Below are positions 14,900 to 23,240 of a DNA stretch of 27,640 bases, in pieces; position 1 is the stretch's first letter, and each line of letters opens with the position of its first letter. The notes under the pieces are model-generated. The model saw only the letters and a list, made by a program, of their open reading frames with translations, had not been told where the DNA came from and ran no database searches. This DNA comes from a virus. The stretch covers positions 1 to 27,640 of IMG/VR virus record IMGVR_UViG_3300009151_000301; one strand, 5' to 3'. A program made the position numbers and the translations under genes.

Positions 14900-16215
14900 G
14901 ATATGATTCCTACAAGTTGAAGGTCATTTAGTGCTATATTATACCAACATCCTCCTTTGTCACAATTACTAGTTCGTGAACCTCCTCCTCCTTTAACTTC
15001 TAGCTTGTAATATCTATATGACGAAGGAGAGCCTATGCTATAATTTGAATAAGCTGTATACGTCAAACTGGCATTTGTCCTTGAGTCAATAGTTGTCCAT
15101 GTTGAGTTATTATTTGACCCATAGAGTGTCCAATTTTTAGGAGAACCATCTGTTTTTACACTCCAACCATCCGCAACATATCCTCCCAGCATATTATAAG
15201 ATGTAATGGTTAATGCTTGACCCATATCAATAGATGCTGAAATTATAACAGCATTTGAATTGCCACTATAGTAATTTGCTCTAAATGTTCTAGTTTGACC
15301 AAGTATAGAATAATAAATATTTTCATAAGTCCAATCTCCCCTATATGCCCAAAGAGTAGATAGATATCTATAACTACTATCTGACACAGATCCTTCATTA
15401 ATACCAACTTCTTTACAGGCATTTTTTAATCCAAATAGTTTGCTCATAGATCCGTTTGTTCCGGGGAGTAGAGTATCGTATCCATGCAAACTACAAGAAG
15501 ACGTTGGACTTTCATATCCCAGCAACTGCAATTCTCCTATTTGCCATCCATAAAAATAAGTACAACCACTTTTATTACAATCTATGGCAAGAGCAGAATT
15601 AGACGCTCCAGTAGTAACTGATAGCTTATATGTTTTATAAGCTGATGGAGACGCTATTGAATATTCTGAATAAGGACTATTTTTACAAAGTTTACTAGTC
15701 GCATATGACAATGGAGACTGATTGGATCTTGAGTCTATCGCCGTCCAGTTAATGTAATCATTGCTTCCGTATAATACCCATGATCTTGGGGTATCTAGTC
15801 CCATATTACTACTTGTTTGTCCACTTGTTCCGTTTGCAAAACCGTTCCATATTCTGTATTTTGTCAAAGTAATGGGAAGTCCAAATGTAAAAAATATTTC
15901 ATTTGCATTGGATAATCCAGGAAGATAACCAGGTATTACAGGGGGCAAACTTAATGTTTGACAATAGTAGTTTTTATCATATGGATCAGCATATGGTAGA
16001 ACTCCAGTAAAAAGTCTATTGGTTACTATGGTATATTGATTACTAATATATACTCGACCGTTGGTAGAAGAAGATACAGCATTTATTCCACCACCATAGC
16101 CTACAATCTCATAAATATCATAGGTCCTAAAATTGTAGTATGGTTGATATTTGGCATCAACGTTGGTTTTGTCATACCCCGTTCCTCCTCCAATCAATAT
16201 TCTTTCACTTGGCAT
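14896..16215 (-). CDS. Fibre/adhesin with two discoidin-like domains, 439 aa
   Basis: The protein matches the C-terminal 375 residues of the 749-aa fibre next to it. After MPSERILIGGG (compare TPRALVGGG there) come two F5/8-type (discoidin-like) domains. Each has a W-x-L-Y-G-S-N strand (about 146-152 and 362-368), a D-S-R turn, a Y-K-x-Y-K-L strand and a closing LQL-(L/V)-G strand. Before that last strand each repeat has a C-x4-C motif: C213/C218 and C418/C423 (CNKSGC, CDKGGC). Discoidin domains bind carbohydrate or phospholipid, so host-surface adhesion is likely. No signal peptide is present, as expected for a virion protein. The start has AAAGGA upstream; the stop overlaps the sulfotransferase start. 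Confidence 0.85.
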   Translation of the reverse strand: MPSERILIGGGTGYDKTNVDAKYQPYYNFRTYDIYEIVGYGGGINAVSSSTNGRVYISNQYTIVTNRLFTGVLPYADPYDKNYYCQTLSLPPVIPGYLPGLSNANEIFFTFGLPITLTKYRIWNGFANGTSGQTSSNMGLDTPRSWVLYGSNDYINWTAIDSRSNQSPLSYATSKLCKNSPYSEYSIASPSAYKTYKLSVTTGASNSALAIDCNKSGCTYFYGWQIGELQLLGYESPTSSCSLHGYDTLLPGTNGSMSKLFGLKNACKEVGINEGSVSDSSYRYLSTLWAYRGDWTYENIYYSILGQTRTFRANYYSGNSNAVIISASIDMGQALTITSYNMLGGYVADGWSVKTDGSPKNWTLYGSNNNSTWTTIDSRTNASLTYTAYSNYSIGSPSSYRYYKLEVKGGGGSRTSNCDKGGCWYNIALNDLQLVGIIS

Positions 16216-16225
16216 AATTTATCCT

Positions 16226-18475
16226 TTATGTTATATAGCCTTTGAGTTGTATATCAGAAATTCTTACATTTCCCCAAATGCATCCATTTTTACTGCAACT
16301 TCTGGTACTGTCCTTAGCTATTAATTTGTAATATTTGTAACTAGTAGAATTATTAAAACTATAATTTGTTGATATGTCATTTGAACCAACACCAGATCTA
16401 CTATCCAACAAGCTCCAAGAAGAAAAATTATTTGATCCATATAATTCCCAAGAAGAGATAGAGTATAGACCTCCGTTTTGGTTAGTTATAGATTTTATGC
16501 TATAAGAATTTATTACTACCCCATAATCAAAACCAAAATACCCTGTCTCAGTTGCTCCGATAGCTTTGTATGGGATATCCCAATAATAATCATACCAAGT
16601 TCTATTCGGCGTTCCGTGTTGATATACTGACCACTTATTTCTATTATCTCCTCCCAGACCACCAGATTGGAAAAATACTTTCTTAAATGAAGAGGTATCA
16701 AATCCTTGAGACGCATTCAAGTATTTTATTGTCGGTAAACATGAATAGTATCCGTGAATAGCACTTGTAGACGACGGACTTTCATATCCCCATAATTGTA
16801 TCTCTCCTAATACCCAGTCATAAGAACATCCACTCTTATTGCAAGAGTGCGCATCTCTTCCTGTTCCAGTAACAATAAATTTATATGACTTATATGCAGT
16901 TGGTGAACCTACAGAAAATTCTGAATATGCACTGTCAGCTGTTATGCTACTAGTTGCATATGGTAATCTTGCTTGACTTGTTCTAACATCAATGTCTACC
17001 CAATTAACATCATCATTAGTTCCTTGTATTTTCCATGATTGAGGAGTTTGGTTGCCAAAATCTAAATATTTATTGTATCCATTTTGACTACTCCAAGAAC
17101 CTCCTTCTCCAGGACATGGAACATTGACTTTAAATGGATTCCATAATCTATACTTTGTAAGTACTGTTGGAATCATAAAATTAAAATAATATGTTCCACC
17201 ACCATTAAACAAATAACAGTTATTCCAAATATTATCATAAGGTAATCTTCCATTACTTATTGTATAGTTCCAACGATCTACTATTTGACCATAATATTGT
17301 CTATAGTCACTATTAATGAATGTTGGATTATAAGTTACTCCACCACCAACTAATGCTCTTGGAGTACTAGATACGCTAGACTGAACAATAATACCACTAC
17401 TAGCTGCTACTGGACTAGCTGATGGGGTTTTCGTTACTGTTGGAGTAGGAGTAGCTGGTATGGAGCTAGAAGTAGGAGTGTTGGTTATTGTAGTTGTTGG
17501 AGTAGTAGTGGGGGTTTGTGTTAGTGTGGCTGTTGGTGTGGCTGTTGGTGTGGCTGTTGGTGTGGCTGTTGGTGTGGCTGTTGGTGTGGCTGTTGGTGTG
17601 GCTGTTGGTGTAGGTGTAGGGTCACCAATTTCTATATTAACAGCGCCCACTAGCCCAGTATTATCAGATAAAACAGGTAACACCTCAGCATGAGTAGGAT
17701 CCCAATCCTCAATAGCAGCATTATTACCCTCTCCATTTTCTCCAAGATTTTGTAAATTATCAAAAATACTACCATTTTGGGTAAAGTTTTCTGTTGCAAC
17801 CGATAGGAAGTTGGCTTCTTTTTCTGATAATATTAGTTCTTCTGATAAGCTTTGAACCCCAATACCTGTCTCAAAACTACTTCTATTCAGACCATAAGGA
17901 GCTAATGCTTTTCCAAAACCATCCCAGGTTGCTCCGTCTCCACCATTCCATAAAACTCCATTATTATCAGCTACTCTTTTAAGAATAGGAACTAGAGCGC
18001 CACCCAATTTAACTATATTATTAATGTTAGACCAACTCATCTCAAAAGTCAAATAAGCAGAGGCTCCTGATCCAACTTTTAGAATATTCAGAGTTACTGG
18101 ACCAAGAGTTAGTCTTGTGGTAGAGTTATACGTTGTAGAGACAGTGTTGTATACCACTCTAATATTACTTATAACTTTAGCACTACCATAAGCCTTATTA
18201 GTATAATAAATTTTTATACTATCTGTTGACGTTTGTAAATCTAATAACTGCAATTCATTATTTCCTGCAGTTCCTGGTTTATTATCTCCCCACTGAGCTA
18301 TAGTTTTAGTGCTGACTCTATTTTTAGAATCTGTAGAACTAGTAGTAATGTAAAGATGAGGATCACCCCAACCTCCTATTGTCATGGCTGATAAGGAGGA
18401 CAGCGGAGGAGACGGGGGTTGTGGAGGATTTACTTTGGCTCTTCCATTAACTATAAATATTTTACCATTTTTCAT
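16226..18475 (-). CDS. Large fibre: GDPH N-terminus, Thr/Pro stalk, two discoidin-like domains, 749 aa
   Basis: A modular virion adhesin. Residues 1-30 are Pro/Ser-rich. GGWGDPHLYITT (34-45) starts a region (to about 190) with the G-D-P-H signature of von Willebrand type D domains, which then continues in beta strands (IKIYYTNK, TLNILKVGS). Residues 286-352 are a Thr/Pro stalk containing a perfect DNA repeat. Residues 375-566 and 640-749 are discoidin-like domains, with WKIQGTNDD and WELYGSNN strands and C-x4-C motifs at 545-550 and 727-732. The last half is a paralogue of the downstream 439-aa protein. The N-terminus probably anchors to the virion, the stalk extends and the discoidin tips bind surface glycans. 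The vWD assignment rests on one motif and is uncertain. Confidence 0.85.
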   Translation of the reverse strand: MKNGKIFIVNGRAKVNPPQPPSPPLSSLSAMTIGGWGDPHLYITTSSTDSKNRVSTKTIAQWGDNKPGTAGNNELQLLDLQTSTDSIKIYYTNKAYGSAKVISNIRVVYNTVSTTYNSTTRLTLGPVTLNILKVGSGASAYLTFEMSWSNINNIVKLGGALVPILKRVADNNGVLWNGGDGATWDGFGKALAPYGLNRSSFETGIGVQSLSEELILSEKEANFLSVATENFTQNGSIFDNLQNLGENGEGNNAAIEDWDPTHAEVLPVLSDNTGLVGAVNIEIGDPTPTPTATPTATPTATPTATPTATPTATPTATLTQTPTTTPTTTITNTPTSSSIPATPTPTVTKTPSASPVAASSGIIVQSSVSSTPRALVGGGVTYNPTFINSDYRQYYGQIVDRWNYTISNGRLPYDNIWNNCYLFNGGGTYYFNFMIPTVLTKYRLWNPFKVNVPCPGEGGSWSSQNGYNKYLDFGNQTPQSWKIQGTNDDVNWVDIDVRTSQARLPYATSSITADSAYSEFSVGSPTAYKSYKFIVTGTGRDAHSCNKSGCSYDWVLGEIQLWGYESPSSTSAIHGYYSCLPTIKYLNASQGFDTSSFKKVFFQSGGLGGDNRNKWSVYQHGTPNRTWYDYYWDIPYKAIGATETGYFGFDYGVVINSYSIKSITNQNGGLYSISSWELYGSNNFSSWSLLDSRSGVGSNDISTNYSFNNSTSYKYYKLIAKDSTRSCSKNGCIWGNVRISDIQLKGYIT
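17524..17607 (-). repeat. Seven perfect 12-base tandem repeats in the Thr/Pro stalk
   Basis: On the plus strand GTGTGGCTGTTG is repeated seven times without change, coding T-A-T-P units on the minus strand, followed by degenerate copies. A perfect array of whole codons can expand or shrink by slippage without breaking the frame, so stalk length may vary between isolates or within a phage population. Confidence 0.95.
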
Positions 18476-18548
18476 ATTATATGTATTCCAACATAAAGGA
18501 TTAGATTATTAGTTGTGTAAAAAATATAAAACTTAAAAACAGTCTTAA

Positions 18549-21377
18549 TTATGGTGTTCCACCATCTATAATAAAGTATTTCAATGTTGTTGCTGGTGTG
18601 GTATTTGATGAACCCAAAAGCTCATTGGCAGATGCATTAAATCGGAGATTATTATTGACGCTTGGTTTAAGATTACCATCTGTACCATTAACAAAAACTA
18701 AATTATTAGTATTAGAACTACTAAGATCAACTTCAATATTATTGGCATTAGTAGCTGTACCACTAAGATCACCAACAAATGACGTGCTACTAACACTACT
18801 TAGTCCTGATACAGAAGTGATGCTTCCTCCAAGACTAACTGATGTTGAACCAATAGTTACAGAGCTGTTAGCTAATTGAGAATTATCGACACCACTAGCT
18901 TTGATACTTACGACGCCAGAAGAAACACTAAAATCTCCACTATCAAAACTAGCAAGACCTTTATCCTGTGTTGAAGCGTTAAGTATATAGCTGTCAATAA
19001 TTCCTGTTACTCGACCATAAGAATCTGTAGTTACACTAGAAACTACTGCTTGAGCAGAGGTCGCTCCGGCTGGGAGACTGCTAACAGCGCGAGCAAGCGT
19101 TACAGTATCAAGATCAATATTATCAGCATTAACAACTATACGACCAGCTGTACCAACAGCATCTATAGTATTTCCATTCTTTGTTAAACCAGCACCGGCG
19201 GTTATCTGACCTGCCCCGGAGAATTGAGCAAATGCTAGGCTGGTTGTGCCGAGAGTGATGGTGTCGTTTGTTGTCAATACCCACCCACTATCAGCATTAA
19301 CAGTACCTTCAGACACGAAAGTAAATAGTCCAGTAGTAACTTCAGCATCAGAATCAGCGTCGGATGCTCTACTCCAAGAACCAGCAGCTACCGTATAGAT
19401 ACCATTTTGACTACCAGTATTCTGATTCTTTACTAATACTCTATCGCCAGCTATAACGGTAACCCCGTCAACAGTTTGGGTTCCAGATAGTGTTATATTG
19501 GCTGTTGTAGCAACTCTAACACTTGCTTTAACATCAAGACCCATTCGGGCAGCATCTACGTATGCTTTTGTGGCAGCATCTTGAGCACTAACCGGATCTG
19601 CTAAACTAGTAATCTTAACACTATTGAAGGATACGTCACTTGTAGGAACACTCATTTGATCCAAACGATTGGTTCTTACAGCAGTATTGAAGTCATTAAT
19701 ATTACTAGCAACTAAACCACTACCACCAACAGTAAGATTACCATTAATGGTCACTCCACTCAGTGTGGGATTATTTGCAAATACTAATGATCCTGTTCCT
19801 GTTTCATCACTAATAACTCCAGCTAGTTGTGAAGATGTTGTCGAAGCAAACTGAGCTAAGGTTCCTGCTACAGCAGCGCGACTGGTGTCTGTTGGATGAA
19901 CGTGGTCAGCACGAGCTGCTGTTGTTGCAGTACCCACTGCTGCGATACTGTCCATCAACGGAGTTGAGCTACTTAGACCGGTGATACTATTAAAAGACGT
20001 ACCTGTTGCTACTCCGATGTTTGGAGAAACAAGCGTGGGACTATTAGAAAATACTAAATTGCCTGATCCAGTTTCATCGCTAACAAGAGTTGAGAGATTG
20101 TTACTACTTGGTGTTAGTAAAAAGGTTCTAGCGTTAGCTGAAAGATCTGTAATCTCTGCTAGTTGAATAGTAGGATCACTTAAACTAATAACATAATTAC
20201 CGCTATTATGTGTTAAAGATATACCACTACCAGCTGTTAAAGAGCTACTAATTGTAAGAGTATTAGTTCCACTACTATATACGATATCAACACCGCTACC
20301 ACCAACAATACTTGCGCTAACAGCATTATCAATAAGAGCATTAACGCCACTAGCAAAGTTAGTAATTAAAGATGTTGGAATACCAGTCACACTAACAGTA
20401 TGATTACCAGAAACACTAACAATACCAATTCCAGAGCCTTGAACTAGACTCTTCACGCCTAATAGTCCACTTACTGCTGTGTTAAAATCAGTAATATTAG
20501 AGCTTGTATGAGTATGTCCATTCAAACTAACTGCCGTATTACCAACAGTTAAAGTATTAAAATTACCAGTTCCACTTGGAATACTAACTGATCCTGTAAA
20601 AGCTGCTCCAGCCAATGCTGCTCTTGTTGTATCTGTTGGATGAACGTGATCTTCTCTCGAATATTTTTTGGAAGTTCCGACAGCAGCAGTTCCGTTCATT
20701 AAAGGATTGCTTGAAGAAGCTTGTCCAATAACAAATGCTGTACTAGCAATTTGTGTTGTGTTCGTATCAGCAGCAGCAGTTGGAGCTGTTGGAGTTCCAG
20801 TCAATGCTGGACTATTTAGTGGAGCATATACTCCGCTTACCAATCCACTAACACTAGTATTAAAATCTCCAATATAAGAACTAGTTAGTCCAGTAACCGA
20901 GATTGTTTCTACCTTACCAGTATTGTCGTAGCTGGCTTTAATTCCACTTACTCCAGTAATTGTAGATCCAATTAGATCTTTAACAGTATCAGAATTAACA
21001 GGCGAACTAATAACAAAACCTTTATCTCCTGTTGGAGTTATAGTAATATTATTTCCGGCAATAATGCTCTTTACTGGAAGTAGTCCGCTAACTGCGCTAT
21101 TAAAATCGCTAAGATAGCTAGAACTTAATCCAGTAACTGATACTGTTATTGTTCCTGAAGTTGAAGCATAAGATACATTTATACCACTAGTTCCTACAAA
21201 ATCAGCTCCGGTAATATTTGCCCAAGATAAACTTCCCCAGAGACTAGTGCCATCGCCTATCTTAAATTTTTTAATTGTTGTATCGTAGCCAAGCTCTCCT
21301 TGAGCTAGTGGGCTATTAGAAGCTGCCCATAGGCTTGATGATCCTCTTCTGAGCTGAATAGTAGTTAAAGCTGGCAT
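18549..21377 (-). CDS. Long tail fibre with Mtd-type N-terminal module and cyanophage-type fibre domain, 942 aa
   Basis: Likely a long receptor-binding or side fibre. Residues 1-50 form the Mtd-type module (IQLRRGSSSLW, GELGYD, FKIGDG). From there the protein is a Ser/Thr/Gly-rich beta fibre with recurrent units: a DFN(S/T)AVSGLL-type motif at about 91, 171, 297 and 562; DHVHPTDT(S/T)RA at 243 and 491; and SDETG(S/T)G-LVF at 433 and 523. Residues 590-760 carry a well-known phage fibre segment (ADPVSAQDAATKAYVDAA, then GLDVKASVRVATTANITLSG and SGWVLTTND). The protein ends IIDGGTP; no endosialidase chaperone is visible. The leader ATATCGGAGA and ATG match those of the tail tube gene. High confidence for a fibre, low for the receptor. 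Confidence 0.9.
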   Translation of the reverse strand: MPALTTIQLRRGSSSLWAASNSPLAQGELGYDTTIKKFKIGDGTSLWGSLSWANITGADFVGTSGINVSYASTSGTITVSVTGLSSSYLSDFNSAVSGLLPVKSIIAGNNITITPTGDKGFVISSPVNSDTVKDLIGSTITGVSGIKASYDNTGKVETISVTGLTSSYIGDFNTSVSGLVSGVYAPLNSPALTGTPTAPTAAADTNTTQIASTAFVIGQASSSNPLMNGTAAVGTSKKYSREDHVHPTDTTRAALAGAAFTGSVSIPSGTGNFNTLTVGNTAVSLNGHTHTSSNITDFNTAVSGLLGVKSLVQGSGIGIVSVSGNHTVSVTGIPTSLITNFASGVNALIDNAVSASIVGGSGVDIVYSSGTNTLTISSSLTAGSGISLTHNSGNYVISLSDPTIQLAEITDLSANARTFLLTPSSNNLSTLVSDETGSGNLVFSNSPTLVSPNIGVATGTSFNSITGLSSSTPLMDSIAAVGTATTAARADHVHPTDTSRAAVAGTLAQFASTTSSQLAGVISDETGTGSLVFANNPTLSGVTINGNLTVGGSGLVASNINDFNTAVRTNRLDQMSVPTSDVSFNSVKITSLADPVSAQDAATKAYVDAARMGLDVKASVRVATTANITLSGTQTVDGVTVIAGDRVLVKNQNTGSQNGIYTVAAGSWSRASDADSDAEVTTGLFTFVSEGTVNADSGWVLTTNDTITLGTTSLAFAQFSGAGQITAGAGLTKNGNTIDAVGTAGRIVVNADNIDLDTVTLARAVSSLPAGATSAQAVVSSVTTDSYGRVTGIIDSYILNASTQDKGLASFDSGDFSVSSGVVSIKASGVDNSQLANSSVTIGSTSVSLGGSITSVSGLSSVSSTSFVGDLSGTATNANNIEVDLSSSNTNNLVFVNGTDGNLKPSVNNNLRFNASANELLGSSNTTPATTLKYFIIDGGTP

Positions 21378-21411
21378 TTTAATAGTCTCCGATATTTTTA
21401 AAAAAATTTTT

Positions 21412-21675
21412 TTATGGGGTACCGCAGTCGAAGTTGTAATGGTCTAAATAATGGTCTAGTCCACTGATCCTAGATACGTCTAAATTTCCAATAATTTTAC
21501 TAAAAGGAATATCTGGTAAATCACCAACTCCAATAATAGCTGATCTACTTAGTATACTTACACCAGCAGACGAGAATCTTTCTATTTCCACTACTCCAAC
21601 AGTATCTAAAAAACTAGTTTCTATAGAAATAATATTGGGTTGAGTATTTTCAACTATTACAGTAAAGTCGTTCAT
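21412..21675 (-). CDS. Small fibre-associated protein, 87 aa
   Basis: No recognised catalytic motif. The N-terminal half is beta-like (FTVIVENTQPNIISIETSF) and the C-terminal half reads like a short fibre linker (GDLPDIPFSKIIGNLDVSRISGL...), ending FDCGTP; the next gene downstream ends IDGGTP. The ATG at 21675 overlaps the stop of the 134-aa gene (ATGA), so I prefer it to a TTG nine bases upstream at 21684. Probably a small structural or adaptor protein of the fibre complex. Confidence 0.75.
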   Translation of the reverse strand: MNDFTVIVENTQPNIISIETSFLDTVGVVEIERFSSAGVSILSRSAIIGVGDLPDIPFSKIIGNLDVSRISGLDHYLDHYNFDCGTP

Positions 21676-22076
21676 GTTTGACAATCCAAAAGAGTTTCAT
21701 TTTCACTAAATCTATGAGTAATTTTAACTGTTCCAAATATTAGTCTGATAATCTCTTTTCCTCCTCCAACATACATATCTTGGGGACTTTCTAATTCAAG
21801 ATCGTATTTTGCTTTGCTAAAAATGAATCCGTTTGTAGTATTAGCCGGAATCTGTAGCAATAATTTTCCATCAACTCCGATAATATCAAACTTATAAATA
21901 CTATGGTCTGTATTTGCTGTAGAAAAAATCTGCATAGCTCCATCGTCTGTTGTCCAAACGAGTCTAGCGCACCAATTAGTGATATTAAAAGGAATATTAT
22001 TAGGATCTTTGTAGATTAATGCTAGTTTAAAGGATGTTCCCTGCTCAATAGAAAAATCGTATTTACTTGCAGGCAT
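21672..22076 (-). CDS. BppU-N-terminus-like virion protein, 134 aa
   Basis: A single beta-rich domain: SIEQGTSFKLALIYKDPNN at the start, NITNWCARLVW near 31-41, KLLLQIPANTTNG near 71-83, AKYDLELESP near 89-98 and a final RLIFGTVKITHRF strand. The whole length aligns with residues 1-125 of the 338-aa P-domain protein (11158-12174), so the two are paralogues, here without a P-domain. Domains of this type are common beside phage baseplate or fibre genes. It is the first gene after the capsid terminator and has AGGA 11 bases before its ATG and a GGTGTA-type motif about 40 bases upstream. Confidence 0.8.
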   Translation of the reverse strand: MPASKYDFSIEQGTSFKLALIYKDPNNIPFNITNWCARLVWTTDDGAMQIFSTANTDHSIYKFDIIGVDGKLLLQIPANTTNGFIFSKAKYDLELESPQDMYVGGGKEIIRLIFGTVKITHRFSENETLLDCQT

Positions 22077-22116
22077 AGTGTTGTTATCCTATTTAAAACA
22101 GATAATTAGATAGATA

Positions 22117-22134
22117 TAGTTATAGTACACCTAT
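22117..22134 (-). promoter_or_regulatory. GGTGTA-type promoter-like motif opening the fibre cluster
   Basis: Minus-strand ATAGGTGTACTATAACTA lies just downstream of the capsid terminator and about 40 bases upstream of the 134-aa gene. It differs by one base from the site at 13746-13763. Its place straight after a terminator makes a promoter role likely: without one, the fibre cluster would receive only read-through. Confidence 0.6.
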
Positions 22135-22138
22135 AGAC

Positions 22139-22173
22139 AAAAATCAGGGCCGGGTTTTTAGGCCCAGCCCTGA
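22139..22173 (-). terminator. Rho-independent terminator after the major capsid gene
   Basis: On the minus strand TCAGGGC pairs with GCCCTGA over seven bases, one mismatch (C/A), then three more G-C pairs around an 8-base loop; a TTTTT run follows on the minus strand. It lies about 40 bases past the capsid stop codon and ends the head operon, keeping high capsid transcription separate from the fibre genes. Confidence 0.9.
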
Positions 22174-22209
22174 CTTTTATAGCTGATTAGGTTAAGTTAA
22201 CTAACTTGA

Positions 22210-23220
22210 TTAGAGAGCACCAAGTAGAACTCTACGGTTATCTAGAACAGCAAAGCCTTGCTCGGCCCATCCATAGAAACCGGCTCTCTTCTGACGATGT
22301 AGTGTCTCGTCTTCGAAGATCTGGACTTCTTGGCGAACTGGCATGATGAAACTGTCTCTCTTGCGTAGATCAAGACCAACTACAACTTCACCCTTACCAC
22401 TTGGTAGTGTGCCGCTGAGAGTATTGGTATAGAATAGTTGATATTCTTGTCCAACACCTAGTTCGTCTCTGTCGTGCAAGTTGATTCCGAAGATTCTGTT
22501 AAGAGTACCGTCGGCAGCGGTATAGATCTCACGACGAGTAATCTCGTCAACGATATCGATACCCCAGTTACGGATGTCTTCCATAGCTTCTGGAGAAACA
22601 TAAAGATCAGTTAGAATACCACGGTTGGTACTAGCAGAGTTACCACCACCGTTTCTACGCATAACTGTCTTCATGAGACTGACTAGTCTCTTGGTAAACT
22701 GATTAGCATTGGCGTCACTATCGTATACTACGATGTTACGATCAACAGCAGCGGCCATTAGTGTGTGCCAGCCATCGTCGTTCATCTTCTTAACGAATGA
22801 AGCCTCTAGGACTTCCATAGCACGACCAACAACGTCCCAGCGAGCATCACGAGCATACTTCAAGAGATAGTCAATTGAAGCGCCGATGTCATAGGTTGGA
22901 ACCATGACGTAATCGCTTTCAACGTGACGCTCTGGAATATATCCATGATTTGGTACAGTGTAGGCTACGAAGTCCTTTTCTGTGCCAGGAGCGATGAAGT
23001 CCAATGGAAACTCAGGAGTTGCACTCTGAGCCAATTGGATGGGTTCAAAAATATTGTCGAGGATGTTACCGCTTAACAGTCCTTGACGAAGGGGCAATTC
23101 GAGAGCTTTTGCAAACTCTCTGTTAGCTGCTAGAGCTACTTCTCGGTCTGGTGAACCAGAACGAACTAGTAGTTCAGTAACTTCTGCAGTTGGTTGGAAC
23201 TTATTTGTATTAGATGCCAT
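22210..23220 (-). CDS. Major capsid protein, 336 aa
   Basis: Identified by position (after portal, protease/scaffold and a small head protein), length (336 aa, normal for the HK97 fold), and a very strong RBS. The N-terminus is charged and helical (SGSPDREVALAANREFAKAL), followed by a region rich in aromatic beta strands and a long central helix (WDVVGRAMEVLEASFVKKM), then a basic C-terminus with RVLLGAL. I chose the ATG at 23220, which has AGAGGAG seven bases upstream; a TTG at 23244 would overlap the previous gene and has no RBS. The coding stretch is followed by a strong terminator. HK97 fold is inferred, not seen directly. Confidence 0.9.
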   Translation of the reverse strand: MASNTNKFQPTAEVTELLVRSGSPDREVALAANREFAKALELPLRQGLLSGNILDNIFEPIQLAQSATPEFPLDFIAPGTEKDFVAYTVPNHGYIPERHVESDYVMVPTYDIGASIDYLLKYARDARWDVVGRAMEVLEASFVKKMNDDGWHTLMAAAVDRNIVVYDSDANANQFTKRLVSLMKTVMRRNGGGNSASTNRGILTDLYVSPEAMEDIRNWGIDIVDEITRREIYTAADGTLNRIFGINLHDRDELGVGQEYQLFYTNTLSGTLPSGKGEVVVGLDLRKRDSFIMPVRQEVQIFEDETLHRQKRAGFYGWAEQGFAVLDNRRVLLGAL

Positions 23221-23240
23221 TTTTTTTCTCTCCTCTAAAA

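Noticed and set aside
17524-17607. CRISPR-like repeat array
   Set aside because: Units are 12 bases, contiguous and without spacers, and code Thr-Ala-Thr-Pro.
17460-17693. 77-aa plus-strand ORF of Val-Gly-Val-Ala repeats
   Set aside because: Shadow of the 12-base repeat array in the 749-aa fibre gene.
18549-21377. Diversity-generating retroelement target, suggested by the Mtd-type N-terminal module
   Set aside because: No reverse transcriptase, template repeat or variable-repeat pair is visible; the N-terminal module alone is common in fibres without such a system.
21400-21413. A7/T7 palindrome as a terminator
   Set aside because: It has no G-C stem and overlaps the stop codon of the 87-aa gene; too weak to call.
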